Positions 10,891 through 24,025 of a stretch of 64,000 nt of DNA are shown here, in pieces. Source of the DNA: Lethocerus indicus (lineage: Eukaryota > Arthropoda > Insecta > Hemiptera > Belostomatidae); contig JACDQD010000005.1 of the NCBI GenBank assembly GCA_019843655.1, positions 28,840,954 through 28,904,953 of the forward strand, read 5' to 3'. The position numbers were made by a program, and so were the translations under genes. The notes below the pieces were generated by a model, which worked only from the letters and a program-made list of their open reading frames with translations, did no database searches and was not told the origin of the DNA. The stretch's first letter is position 1, and the number at the start of each line of letters is the position of its first letter.

Positions 10891-12618
10891 TTATGTTAAA
10901 CCATATTTTGTTGTGTTTGGATTATTTCGGTTCGAGTGGGCCGACAATAATAAAAGGTGACCGGCGCAGTATATCACAGCCGAGAGGCGGCCATATATTA
11001 TTGCGATCGGACAAATAAAACCCACTTTAAGGTATTAAGCGCTGGCAGGGTAATTGGAGTCATTACGCTCTTAGCCTGCCCGTGGATCACGAAAAGGTAA
11101 AGTCGCGTGTGAAACCCCCTACCACCCGCCAACCCCCCAACCGCCAACCACACCTCGCGCCCTCCAAAGAAAAAAGCAATAGACGGGAAAAAACCCGAGA
11201 AATCTCGGCGGGAAAGATAGATATATGTGAGTCGGAGTGGGGAAGAAAGCGGAATTAAAAATAATCGGCAGAAAATTCGGAGTGGGCTTCAGAAGTTTTT
11301 GTGGAGCAATTACAGGGGGGCGGTGTGTGGCGCCGGCCGGCCGCCACCCCACCGGGGAGATTTTAACGAATCCGCCCCAACAACGAATCCTCGGTAATTT
11401 GTTGAGTCTCTTCCATCCATGCGATCTGATGCCGCCCTCAAATGACCGTTTTATATATCTAAACTCCTTCTTTTTTTTTGCTTTCAGCGTGGAAAACCGA
11501 CGTATAATTTCCGACCGGCGGCCCAGACATTTAACCCCATTTTCAGGCCCCGAGGGCCCACTATATTTACAAGCCCAACTATGAGTAACCGCTTTGAATT
11601 GGGGACACGCGAGTTTTTGCCCGAATTATTCTGTATAATCGAAACTGAAAGACTCCTTGGTTACGCGTGATTTGTTTTACCGTTAAAAATTGTGAATTTT
11701 GTGCCGCAGGAGTATATAATGTGCTGTCGGAAAAAAATAAAATTACAGCATGCCCTGTTGCGTCCCAAGGATTTTTTTGAACATTCCTACACAATTGGTC
11801 CTGTTAAATACGGCGAACATAATTTTATATAAAAAAAATCACGAATTGTGATATTCATCGGTAAATGAATGTAAAAATTAAAAATATTCAAAAGTACCCG
11901 GAGCGTTTTAATATTAAACTTATTATACAATAAGAAAAGCTATAAATAGCTAACCAAATAATAATGAATAAAGTTTTTAAAACAAACGTCTAAAAAATGA
12001 CAAACCCTACAATTGCACTACATACCATGATGAAACTTTTCACGTAGGTGTGAATTCTAATGAACGCGTAAATTATAAAATCGTATTTCTCTTATTAATA
12101 TTCATTATGTGATTATTAATGCGTAAATGAAAATTATTTGTGCGTGTAGATAGGTCTACCTACAGCCTTTTGGCTATTTCGACTTGCGGATTACTTTTCA
12201 AGTCAAGTCTCTAAAAATGAAAATTAACCGGCGTTCTCCGGTTCCCGCTTAGCCTTCTCGACTTCTCTTGAATTAAAGATTTTTAGAACGCAGCCTCCTA
12301 AAAAGCCGATATCAATGGCGGGATACCGCTGGCGGGCTCGGTAATGAAAATAAGGCGGCCCGAAGGAAATGAAACGTTATTCAATTTCAAAAAATTAACA
12401 TTTGGAAAACGGAAAAAGAGGTAACGCTCCTCATAATCGCGCGCACCGCTGAATATTTCATTCCACTTCTCGTTTCGTGCATAACACGCATTTAATATTC
12501 ATCGATCTCTCTCATTCTTCTCTCTCTCTCTGTGAGAGAGGCCCGATCTAACCTAACTCCTCCTCGCCGGAACCGCCCCCTGAACCCGGAGCACGCGAGG
12601 CCCTGTTAATTACCCGGC
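10891..12618. other. Mixed then AT-rich stretch, no gene seen
   Basis: A GC-rich block at 11100-11400 carries overlapping frames on both strands (11119-11352, 11237-11584) with no domain. 11580-12500 is AT-rich. Around 12513-12541 CT-rich sequence runs into CTCTCTGTGAGAGAG, a small perfect hairpin. Confidence 0.4.
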
Positions 12619-12642
12619 CGAAAGCTATATAAATAGCTTTCG
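12619..12642 (+). promoter_or_regulatory. TATA-like motif inside a perfect 10-bp hairpin; candidate core promoter
   Basis: CGAAAGCTAT, four bases, then ATAGCTTTCG: the arms are perfectly complementary. The centre reads TATATAAATAG, a good TATA box on the + strand. It sits in a CpG-rich block with GAGA tracts on both sides (12520-12540, 12889-12900). A TTCATTT that could serve as an initiator lies at 12657-12663, slightly farther than usual. No downstream coding frame is seen, so promoter activity is speculative. Confidence 0.25.
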
Positions 12643-13199
12643 TCACCGGCGGGAGTTTTCATTTCTGACCTGGGGCGGTGGCTCTGAGCGGAGTGCTGCG
12701 AATGTGTGTGCATGTGTGTTAAAAGGGGGTGGGGGCGGCGGGCGGCTTATCTCGACCCCAGTCAGAAGTGAACAATCTGGAGGCCCGGCTTATCGGCGCT
12801 GCCCCATCGGGCAATTATGCAAATACGGGGTTAATAAGCCCACCCCTTCGGTTGGGTAATAGCCCCGGCCGAACCCAGTAACGCCGAGAGAGAGAGAGAG
12901 CTCACCGCGCGTCCTCTCCCGCCTAACCCCCGGCCGAACAATATCTTCCGCCCTCTTCCCCACTCAACGGCAATAATATATTTTAAACTCTATAGCAAAC
13001 AGGGGAAGAACCGCGACCTCATTTGGCTATAGAGTTATAGCGTAAATTTTAGCTCCGTTAACGGAAGATAAGAAAATGCATTTCGCGCAGAAAAAGTGAT
13101 GTAGGAATAGAAAAAGGGTGATTTTCTGTCCCTACGCTAACAACGCGTTTCGGCAACTCTCGAGCCTCTGTAGCGGATGTTTTTATTTGGAAACAATTT

Positions 13200-13720
13200 T
13201 CCGGTCTGATTCTGCAGAAATATTGCCCCTCTGCGCATTAAAACCGCCTTTTAGGACTGATTTTGTAGACAAACACCGCTTTTCTAGCCCGATTTGTATG
13301 TCAAAAACCTCATTTTGGAGCCTAAAAACTATATTTTTTGGCCAAATTCCCGTTTAAAAACCCCATTTTGGTAGAAAAAACCAAATGAATTTTTGTGCCA
13401 ATTTTGCGTTTTTTTCATATTTCTTTGCAGGTTTTTAGAAGCAAAAATGGCCCAAAAATGCGGTTTTTAGGCCTCAATATGGGGTTTTTAGACGCAAAAT
13501 TGACCCAAAAATGCAGATTTATGGCCCAAAAATGTGGTTTTAGAAGAGAAAATGGCTCAAAAATGTGGTGTCTAAGCACAAAAATTGGGTTTTTAGGTGG
13601 AAAATTGGCCCAAAAATGCAGTTTTAAGGCCCAAAAATGGGGTTTTTGGAAGAGAAAATGGCTCAAAAATGTGGTTTCTAAGCACAAAAATTGGGTTTTT
13701 AGGCGCAAAATTGGTTAACG
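13200..13720. repeat. Two-armed minisatellite (~26-bp subunits, ~106-bp higher-order period)
   Basis: The right half (13436-13715) is built of ~26-bp subunits of the form GGCCCAAAAATG-GGTTTTTAG. A higher-order unit recurs at 106 bp: GAAGAGAAAATGGCTC starts at 13543 and 13649. The left half (about 13240-13430) carries the reverse complement of the same words in more diverged form (AAAAACCCCATTTTGG, CCAATTTTGCG). The whole is therefore an inverted pair of arrays centred near 13430. Frames on both strands stay open only because of the repeats. Confidence 0.8.
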
Positions 13721-13973
13721 CCTGGTTCTTGGTTACCGTTTAGAATTGTAACGTTTAAAAAAAAACAAAATCGGATTTTACATCACTTTGTCTTGATTCC
13801 AATTCAAAATTTTAAAATGTATTGTTATAATTGTATCTTGTTTAGAAATAGCTACGGTATGGATTCAAAAGCATACCCGCATTTAATCCAAGGAATACAA
13901 CATATATTTAACGCATTTAGTAATTATACTCGGATTTTGATTGGATTATTGTAAATTTCCTATGTATCTTTTG

Positions 13974-14055
13974 AAAAAGACCAATACAGCGAGAGGAGAC
14001 AGAAATACACGAAATCTACGGTATTCCAACCCCTCGCAGACCACAAAACAGGTAC
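13974..14055 (+). repeat. Dispersed repeat family A, copy B (3' part)
   Basis: Keeps only the 3' half: GACCAATACAGCGAG, AGGAGACAGAAATACACG, AAATCTACGGTATTCCAAC, CCTCGCAGACCACAAAACAGG. The ribozyme-like region is missing, so it is 5'-truncated. Confidence 0.85.
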
Positions 14056-15661
14056 ATTAAACTGATTAGGTTATTGTTTAACAAGACTCTATTCTATAAA
14101 TAATAATTTATCGATGTTTTGTTTCACTACTGCAGTTAACTCGGTAGCAACTGAATCGGCCTCAATAGTAAGTAGGCTATGTGCCCCTAGCAGAAGGAGC
14201 AGCTTATATATGTGGAAGCGTGATCCCAGAAGTAGGATTAGAACTGGTGTAGTGACACGGGCTTTACTAAGTCCTAGAGAAATCGAGTATAATCGAGGTC
14301 CTGGTAATCCGCTTAGGGATCAAGTTTCTATAGGCGTCGGTGACATTTAATTATAAGCTGTCGGCGCGTCCGGGCCCGGCCGCTGGATAAGAAAAGGGAG
14401 AACCGGGCAGAGGTCGCCCAATAAGATGTGTTATTAGAGCGGAATAAATCAATCTGCTCACCAATTGCGCTAAGTAAGGTAACCGGTGCCCGTGGGATGT
14501 AATGAGTGTAATTTGTCCGTGGCTAGGGATACTCTCGCCTTGGCTCCGTCCCACCACCCTCGCATTCTTACCTAAGCCCCATCTCATTGGAGGCACGCCC
14601 ACCCCATCGCTAATATCCTCGTCTCTTATTTCGGGAAATAAATAATCTCTTTTCGAGTACTGTTCTATTTAGAAGCTTTTTCCGTAGACGTTTTCAAACA
14701 GGAATCTAATGTATTCACTTTATTTTTCCTCATTTAAATACAATCATTACTCGAAGATAATCCGGAAAATGGAACTCCCGATCCTATAGTATTACTCTAT
14801 CCAGTGATTTATATCCATCTTCAATTTTTCTCCATCCCTCCTAACCTGATTTAATTTTATGCCAACATTTCTCCAATACTATTTAGTGCCGACCTGACAA
14901 CTGGATTTTAGATGTGAACCACTTGTTGAGGACATAGTGAGTGACTGCCGTTTGTGAACGGATACAAAAAAAGAGATTTGTTTAATGGGTTCAACAGTTG
15001 AAATTTGTAATTGCAGTAAAATTCCAATATGACAATCGGTAATGGGTTAAAATTGAATGAACTAATAATACTTAATGAGGAGGCGATGAAAATTCAGTCC
15101 CCCTTTCAACAGGTGACCCGCGGAAATCCCGAACTGGATGGAGCCAATTTTGTGGCTCAATCGACGGGAGAATTACCCGGCAGTGAATCAGTATCTAAGT
15201 AATTTCTCGTGTTTAAAAAAATAAACAATAAAATCTAACAATCGCCATACGCCCGAAGAAATTTCGTAAGTCGATGGCATTAAAAACAGGGAATGACGAC
15301 GCTCCTTGGAGGCTGGCACAAATGTATTTCGGTGGACCGGAGGACATTAAAAAGTTGTTAGCGAAACATTGGGATTAAATAATCCTCCGTGTCGAGAACT
15401 ACATCTTATGTAACTTTTACAGTTCAACCTCGTGGCGGCAAAGATTCGATCGTTCCGATAGCGAAACTATCTAGTTTTTAATTTTCGTTCGGGCGGTGGG
15501 GGAAGAAATAAAGAAAGACTGGGATTGACCCCGCGAGGCACTTTCGTACGCCCCCGAAACTCTACTCCAAGATATAATCGCCGTGTTCGACGCCAACACC
15601 AATAACGCGGCTAACGTATCATTAATATTTCCACGGCTCGAAGAAAACCCCGATGTCAAAT
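14056..15661. other. Mixed intergenic stretch, no gene seen
   Basis: A GC-richer part at 14350-14600 is flanked by AT-rich DNA. The frame 14114-14350 (+) and frames on the minus strand at 14351-14602 and 15471-15659 show no known domain. Confidence 0.4.
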
Positions 15662-15890
15662 AATTGGCAACACGTTCGGCGCCTCATTGTGCAATTCAAA
15701 ACCTGCACAACTTTTAGCATATCGGTTGAAACAGATCTGGATCTGTGGGCCCGAACTATTTCAGTTGTCAGAAATTGAGAGCGATTTGAATGTTTTACCA
15801 GCGCTTTCTAGCTGGACCCTTAACGAAATGCAAAATGATGTTGCTTTATTAGGAAAAATAGAACACATGAAACAGATGTACGCGTGATTT
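15662..15890 (+). pseudogene. Decayed BEL/Pao-type LTR retrotransposon pol fragment
   Basis: Two pieces match the linker between RNase H and integrase in BEL/Pao Pol. First, NWQHVR at 15662-15679 corresponds to the family's N-W-x-H-V-P. A frameshift follows. Then the frame from 15687 reads CNSKPAQLLAYRL (family N-P-A-D-x-x-S-R-G-L), a Leu-Lys-Gln stretch, a Trp and GPELF at about 15747-15761 (family W-W-x-G-P-x-W/F-L). The SRG-to-Trp spacing is about seven residues short, consistent with a small deletion. Open reading continues to 15887 without further recognisable sequence. Neither LTRs nor the RT or integrase cores are seen nearby, so this is a short dead fragment. Confidence 0.45.
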
Positions 15891-16871
15891 CGTTATTTGA
15901 GGTAATTTCAAATTGATTCAATTCAAATAAGCATCTAGATAATTCATTCATTGCAATGGTTTTCTATTCCGGCACCTAGTTACCCCCTGAAGAGCTTACA
16001 ATGGAAACAACTCTAAGGAAAAATCAAACATTTCCATAGCAACTTCAAATGAAATCGGTAAAAAAAAATGTGTGCAAATGTACCTTTTTAATTGCAGACC
16101 ATGAAGATGCAGCGAATATAGGATACGTCCCACCAGGAACTGGATAGCGTCGTAACCAACCAAATCATAGGGGAGACAGAAGATTGTATTATAAGCATAC
16201 GCGAACCACCGAAAAAAAGGTATCATAGAAGATATTAATATGTTAATTCTGTTGAATACATTTCTGGTCTGAATAAGTTGAACTGAATACTGATTTTCAT
16301 CATAATTTATCATTATAAAAAGAGTTCGTACTCGTCACTAGGCTCGTAACGGTTGGATGGAGCAATTTCATACATTAAAGTACAAGTAGCCCACGCAGAA
16401 TTACCCTTTGCTAACATACATTCGGTGACAAACCCATACCTATACTGCGTTAAAATAGAAGGTTTATTATTGGCATATTAAAAGATCGAAGTAATAAGCG
16501 TTAGGACTAAAATTCCTAGACAATGTTACTGATGTTTTATTCATAATCAACTATTTGGTATTATTTTTATTAATTAGTTAATAAGGGGTACCATGAAGGA
16601 ATAAACTAGCACTCCCCGTGCCTTCTATTTCCAATTTAAGCTAATTGTATTAATTTCTACGTCTTCTTTTAGGCTTATTTTAAACACTTGAATTAAGTTG
16701 ATACCAATAATGTTACATTTCCTAAATCGACGGTTTAATTTGGTCTGTCGGATTTCAATTTGTTGTTGTGGGGTGTGTTGTGTTGGGTGTGGGGGTGAGT
16801 GTGTAGGCGCGCCCTAATGGCCCTACCTACGGCCCGACAACCTCCTATATGTTTATTGTGCGATAATGTTC

Positions 16872-16878
<7 letters not shown>
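15891..16878. other. AT-rich intergenic sequence
   Basis: No recognisable gene. A minus-strand frame (15996-16313, 105 codons) is rich in Phe, Tyr and Ile and has no domain I know. A G/T-rich stretch occurs at 16760-16800. Confidence 0.4.

Positions 16879-16912
<34 letters not shown>
16879..16912 (+). repeat. (CT)n microsatellite
   Basis: About 17 CT units ending in CTTTCTC. Confidence 0.96.
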
Positions 16913-16918
<6 letters not shown>

Positions 16919-17163
16919 AAACATGTTATCGAATTTGAACCAGACCTCCGCCCCCGTCTAAATTTAGAACATGAATTTTCTTTCCCCGTCCTGTTATTTA
17001 CAGTGTCGGCCCCGGTGGGGACATATACCCAGACACGCGGGGCCTTTCACTCCCCCCAACCTCATTAGCATTGTTCCTCCATCCGCCGTCCGGATCCAAT
17101 CCACATTCTCGGCATTCGGTACGCCCCGGGTATATTTTACGAAGATCAGTCAAAACCGGGATA

Positions 17164-17243
17164 CTGAAAATGGCGAGCAGCCGAAACCGGTCTAGCAAAT
17201 TACCAAACCAGCGAAAGGAGACAGAAACACACGAAATATACGT
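17164..17243 (+). repeat. Dispersed repeat family A, copy C
   Basis: Contains the ribozyme-like core with CTGAAAA in place of CTGAAGA, intact TGGCGAGCAGCC-GAAA-CCGGTC-TAGC, then ACCAAACCAGCGAAAGG and AGACAGAAACACACGAAAT. The CTGANGA core is mutated at the second G, so self-cleavage is not expected. It ends before the family's 3' terminus. Confidence 0.85.
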
Positions 17244-18310
17244 AATATCATTAATTCGGGAACTGATAAATAGAGAAAACTTAGATATTTCAATAAAAAG
17301 TTACATTGGCCTTTTCCCAAATTCCTAGCATAGCTTCAGTGAAGCTTGATTAAATCGAGCATCATTATAAGACTAATATCCCACAAAAAAATGTTCCTCC
17401 TCCCAATTTCGTCATATAAAACAGCAACCTTACATACGTCCCGTCTCAGTGATAACTTGTTGTAATTAATAAATTTATCTAAACTTCTAATCCGATTCTT
17501 TAACCCCACCCCTTTTCGTTATACTCCACGGATAACCGGATGACTCGAAAAACGTCCCATCTTTTACAAGGGGCTGTAATTTATCAGGCATAAATTAAAA
17601 GGGCGCATATGTGACACAGTCCAAAAATAACTCGGAGGTATTAACATATACTCGGTCGGTAGTCGGATAATAATATGACCTTATCGACATCAAGACACTG
17701 GCCCTAAAAATGTCCTAATTTGAAATTACACGAAACACCTGCACAATGTCAGGAAGCGTGGCAAGAAAATATCATATTCCATTAGGGAGAACCCACACTT
17801 GATTACGATGTTGAGGAGTATAATATTAAAGACTATGATAAGCCTCGGGGATTGCACATTTTGGTACGCACTTTAATAAACATATGCGTGATAAACATCT
17901 AAGAGTTGTTTATTCCAAACTGAAAATCATCCTTGAAGTAAATGCATTATAGAAATGAATTATTTTTTTTAATATATTTTTTTATTAATCGTTCTTGTGA
18001 ATTGTCCTTTTATTGTGCACTAAAATAGGATACACTAGGCAGAAGGGCGCCTATTTAGTGGCGACACCCTCCCACAATTTCCTCCAACAACCTTTTAACG
18101 TCTAACGCTTTCCTTAATTACATAAAGGAATAATGAAGTTATGCAAGTCCAATTTTTACCGTGAAACAATTATGTTTCCCGATTTCACGAGAGGTTTTAA
18201 AACGCTCACTTTACAAGACAAAAGGTACTTCACGGGGAGTTTTATTTCCTTTTTTTTTAAAGAAACCAATCCCGACGCGAACATAAAATTTGCATAATTA
18301 CAAATAAGTA
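17244..18310. other. AT-rich intergenic flank of the foldback element
   Basis: No gene or ordered repeat seen. It contains an octamer-like ATTTGCAT at 18289-18296 close to the element's left end. Confidence 0.4.
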
Positions 18311-18318
18311 GCCGGTTG
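18311..18318 (+). repeat. Left copy of 8-bp target-site duplication (GCCGGTTG)
   Basis: GCCGGTTG directly precedes the left terminus and is repeated in direct orientation at 30831-30838, directly after the right terminus. A perfect 8-bp match at exactly the positions set by the inverted ends is very unlikely by chance. Confidence 0.85.
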
Positions 18319-18482
18319 GGTTAAATTTACTGTAGGGGCCCCCGAGGTTATCGGGTGTATTCGATATATACGAGTGAATCAATGTCGTCAACTTGTTCAG
18401 CCATATTTATTTACACATTATTACGTACCATTATTACGGCCTATACTACCATACGGTACTACGGTACATAAAGTACTACTAT
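18319..18482 (+). repeat. Left terminal inverted repeat, unique end
   Basis: Matches the reverse complement of 30717-30830 over about 75 bp with small differences (one A inserted, a GATATATC insertion on the right). It contains the palindrome GGGGCCCC near the tip. 18400-18482 has no clear partner on the right. Confidence 0.8.
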
Positions 18483-21400
18483 CAGGAATATATATAATCG
18501 CATGCAATGTTATTTATATCTAGTGTCATGCAGGAAACATGCTGAAAAGTCTTAACTTGGTTCCCGTTCACTGCAACTGCTAGGATGAGAAGTGGCCACC
18601 AACTGGGAGGCTTCTTCCACCGGTCATTTCACTCAGGGGATGGGACGACACTGAGGAGGGCGTCTTCTCGGTTGGTTGGTCGGACGGGAGTTATCTTACC
18701 TTTGTTCCCGTCTTCACCTACTGTTTTTAGGATATAATAATTGGCATGCTTTCTATGAGAGAGCGGAGTGTACTATGAGAAATGGCGACTACAACGGGCA
18801 GGAATATATATAATCGCATGCAGTGTTAATTATATCTAGTGTCATGCAGGAAACATGCTGAAAAGTCTTAACTTGGTCCCCGTTCACTGCAACTGCTAGG
18901 ATGAGAAGTGGCCACCAACTGGGAGGCTTCTTCCACCGGTCATTTCACTCAGGGGATGGGACGACACTGAGGAGGGCGTCTTCTCGGTTGGTTGGTCGGA
19001 CGGGAGTTATCTTACCTTTGTTCCCGTCTTCACCTACTGTTTTAGGATATAATAATTGGCATGCTTTCTATGAGAGAGCTGAGTGGCATGCAGAAATGGC
19101 GACTACAACGGGCAGGAATATATATAATCGCATGCAGTGTTAATTATATCTAGTGTCATGCAGGAAACATGCTGAAAAGTCTTAACTTGGTTCCCGTTCA
19201 CTGCAACTGCTAGGATGAGAAGTGGCCACCAACTGGGAGGCTTCTTCCACCGGTCATTTCACTCAGGGGATGGGACGACACTGAGGAGGGCGTCTTCTCG
19301 GTTGGTTGGTCGGACGGGAGTTATCTTACCTTTGTTCCCGTCTTCACCTACTGTTCTTAGGATATAATAATTGGCATGCTTTCTATGAGAGAGCGGAGTG
19401 TACTATGAGAAATGGCGACTACAACGGGCAGGAATATATATAATCGCATGCAGTGTTAATTATATCTAGTGTCATGCAGGAAACATGCTGAAAAGTCTTA
19501 ACTTGGTTCCCGTTCACTGCAACTGCTAGGATGAGAAGTGGCCACCAACTGGGAGGCTTCTTCCACCGGTCATTTCACTCAGGGGATGGGACGACACTGA
19601 GGAGGGCGTCTTCTCGGTTGGTTGGTCGGACGGGAGTTATCTTACCTTTGTTCCCGTCTTCACCTACTGTTTTTAGGATTTAATAATTGGCATGCTTTCT
19701 ATGAGAGAGCGAAGTGGACTATGAGAAATGGCGACTACAACGGGCAGGAATATATATAATCGCATGCAGTGTTATTTATATCTAGTGTCATGCAGGAAAC
19801 ATGCTGAAAAGTCTTAACTTGGTCCCGTTCACTGCAACTGCTAGGATGAGAAGTGGCCACCAACTGGGAGGCTTCTTCCACCGGTCATTTCACTCAGGGA
19901 TGGGACGACACTGAGGAGGGCGTCTTCTCGGTTGGTTGGTCGGACGGGAGTTATCTTACCTTTGTTCCCGTCTTCACCTACTGTTTTAGGATATAATAAT
20001 TGGCATGCTTTCTATGAGAGAGCGGAGTACTATGAGAAATGGCGACTACAACGGGCAGGAATATATATAATCGCATGCAGTGTTAATTATATCTAGTGTC
20101 ATGCAGGAAACATGCTGAAAAGTCTTAACTTGGTCCCCGTTCACTGCAACTGCTAGGATGAGAAGTGGCCACCAACTGGGAGGCTTCTTCCACCGGTCAT
20201 TTCACTCAGGGATGGGACGACACTGAGGAGGGCGTCTTCTCGGTTGGTTGGTCGGACGGGAGTTATCTTACCTTTGTTCCCGTCTTCACCTACTGTTTTA
20301 GGATATAATAATTGGCATGCTTTCTATGAGAGAGCGGAGTGGACTATGAGAAATGGCGACTACAACGGGCAGGAATATATATAATCGCATGCAGTGTTAA
20401 TTATATCTAGTGTCATGCAGGAAACATGCTGAAAAGTCTTAACTTGGTCCCGTTCACTGCAACTGCTAGGATGAGAAGTGGCCAGCAACTGGGAGGCTTC
20501 TTCCACCGGTCATTTCACTCAGGGATGGGACGACACTGAGGAGGGCGTCTTCTCGGTTGGTTGGTCGGACGGGAGTTATCTTACCTTTGTTCCCGTCTTC
20601 ACCTACTGTTTTTTGGATATAATAATTGGCATGCTTTCTATGAGAGAGCGGAGTGGACTATGAGAAATGGCGACTACAACGGGCAGGAATATATATAATC
20701 GCATGCAGTGTTATTTATATCTAGTGTCATGCAGGAAACATGCTGAAAAGTCTTAACTTGGTCCCCGTTCACTGCAACTGCTAGGATGAGAAGTGGCCAC
20801 CAACTGGGAGGCTTCTTCCACCGGTCATTTCACTCAGGGGATGGGACGACACTGAGGAGGGCGTCTTCTCGGTTGGTTGGTCGGACGGGAGTTATCTTAC
20901 CTTTGTTCCCGTCTTCACCTACTGTTTTTAGGATATAATAATTGGCATGCTTTCTATGAGAGAGCGGAGTGGACTATGAGAAATGGCGACTACAACGGGC
21001 AGGAATATATATAATCGCATGCAGTGTTATTATATCTAGTGTCATGCAGGAAACATGCTGAAAAGTCTTAACTTGGTTCCCGTTCACTGCAACTGCTAGG
21101 ATGAGAAGTGGCCACCAACTGGGAGGCTTCTTCCACCGGTCATTTCACTCAGGGATGGGACGACACTGAGGAGGGCGTCTTCTCGGTTGGTTGGTCGGAC
21201 GGGAGTTATCTTACCTTTGTTCCCGTCTTCACCTACTGTTTTTAGGATATAATAATTGGCATGCTTTCTATGAGAGAGCGGAGTGGACTATGAGAAATGG
21301 CGACTACAACGGGCAGGAATATATATAATCGCATGCAGTGTTATTTATATCTAGTGTCATGCAGGAAACATGCTGAAAAGTCTTAACTTGGTCCCCGTTC

Positions 21401-21958
21401 ACTGCAACTGCTAGGATGAGAAGTGGCCACCAACTGGGAGGCTTCTTCCACCGGTCATTTCACTCAGGGGATGGGACGACACTGAGGAGGGCGTCTTCTC
21501 GGTTGGTTGGTCGGACGGAGTTATCTTACCTTTGTTCCCGTCTTCACCTACTGTTTTAGGATATAATAATTGGCATGCTTTCTATGAGAGAGCGGAGTGT
21601 ACTATGAGAAATGGCGACTACAACGGGCAGGAATATATATAATCGCATGCAGTGTTAATTATATCTAGTGTCATGCAGGAAACATGCTGAAAAGTCTTAA
21701 CTTTGTTCCCGTTCACTGCAACTGCTAGGATGAGAAGTGGCCACCAACTGGGAGGCTTCTTCCACCGGTCATTTCACTCAGGGATGGGACGACACTGAGG
21801 AGGGCGTCTTCTCGGTTGGTTGGTCGGACGGGAGTTATCTACCTTTGTTCCCGTCTTCACCTACTGTTTTTAGGATATAATAATTGGCATGCTTTCTATG
21901 AGAGCACTATGAGAAATGGCCTACAACGGGCAGGAATATATATAATCGCATGCAGTGT
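18483..21958 (+). repeat. Tandem array of ~314-bp monomers, left arm
   Basis: Using the word CAGGAATATATATAATCGCA as phase marker, copies start at 18483, 18799, 19113, 19429, 19745, 20056, 20370, 20684, 21000, 21314, 21628 and 21931. This gives eleven full copies of mostly 311-316 bp plus a truncated last one. Copies differ by single-base indels and few substitutions. The ~60-80-codon frames beginning [18 protein letters not shown] recur because of the repeat, are broken by the indels, and are not treated as genes. Confidence 0.97.
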
Positions 21959-21997
21959 CATATGTGTCTTATATCATGCACACACACACAAATTAGT

Positions 21998-23253
<1,256 letters not shown>

Positions 23254-23850
23254 TTCCGCACCACCCTCAGGGGCGCTATTTTATCGGTGATAGTTCACTC
23301 AACTAACTTTAATTAACTAAATTTCCACATTCTAACGATTATCTTGATATTACTTTCGAAATTTTAGTTTATTTCGCTCCAAACTCACGGGCGCTATTTT
23401 ATCGGTGCTAGTGCACTCATCTAACTTTAATTAAGTAAATTTCCGCCCAAACTCACTGGGGTTATTTTATCAGTGCTAGTGCACCAACTAACATTAATTA
23501 ACTACATTCCACATTTAACGATTATCTGATATTACTTTCGAAATTTTAGTTTATTTCGTTCCAAACTCATGGGCGCTATTTTATCGGTGCTAGTGCACTC
23601 AACAACTTTAATTGGTAAATTTCAAACTCACGGGACGCTATTTTATCGGTGCTAGTGCACCCATCTAACTTTAATTAAGTAAATTTCCGCTCCAAACTCA
23701 CGGGGGGCTATTTTATCAGTGCTAGTGCACTCAACTAACGTTAATTAACTACATTTGCGCACCACTTTAACGATTATCTTGCTATTCAACTAATTTTAGT
23801 TAAGTATTTCCGCACCACACTCATGGGGCGCTATTTTATCGAAGCGAGTT
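23254..23850 (+). repeat. Inner short-unit array, left arm (~70- and ~120-bp units)
   Basis: Units share GCGCTATTTTATCGGTGCTA, GTGCACTCAACTAAC and TTTAATTAA. Longer units add an insert with TAACGATTATCTTGATATT and CGAAATTTTAGTTTATTTCG. The GTGC-TAGT-GCAC word is a small dyad in almost every unit. Confidence 0.9.
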
Positions 23851-23943
23851 CAATGAATAATAGTAAATTACGATAGTCCAAATAGCAGCGATAGTAAATT
23901 TTACAATACAGTGTAATTCGTACTAATAACAGACCCAATTATA

Positions 23944-24025
23944 GGATTTGGCGATTTGGCTCAGTCGTCTGAGGCCATAACTAGGGGAATATATTTGAGC
24001 CCCAGCGAGAGTTGTCGCATCTTCA
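23944..24025 (+). repeat. tRNA-like SINE head in the loop
   Basis: TTTGGCTCAGTCGTCTGAGGC at 23955-23975 has the Pol III A-box form (TGGCNNAGT) and can form a D-arm. About 36 bases later ATTTGAGCCCC (23992-24002) is a weaker B-box/T-arm match. Downstream AGCGAGAGTTGTCGCATCTTC and TAAAGTGG look like the body start. It lies in the single-copy loop, so it either inserted after the arms formed or is part of the original core. Family unknown; a decayed tRNA gene is the alternative. Confidence 0.4.

Noticed and set aside
13395..13718. A 107-codon frame and an overlapping 97-codon antisense frame
   Set aside because: Produced by the A/T-rich minisatellite; openness on both strands follows from the repeat words.
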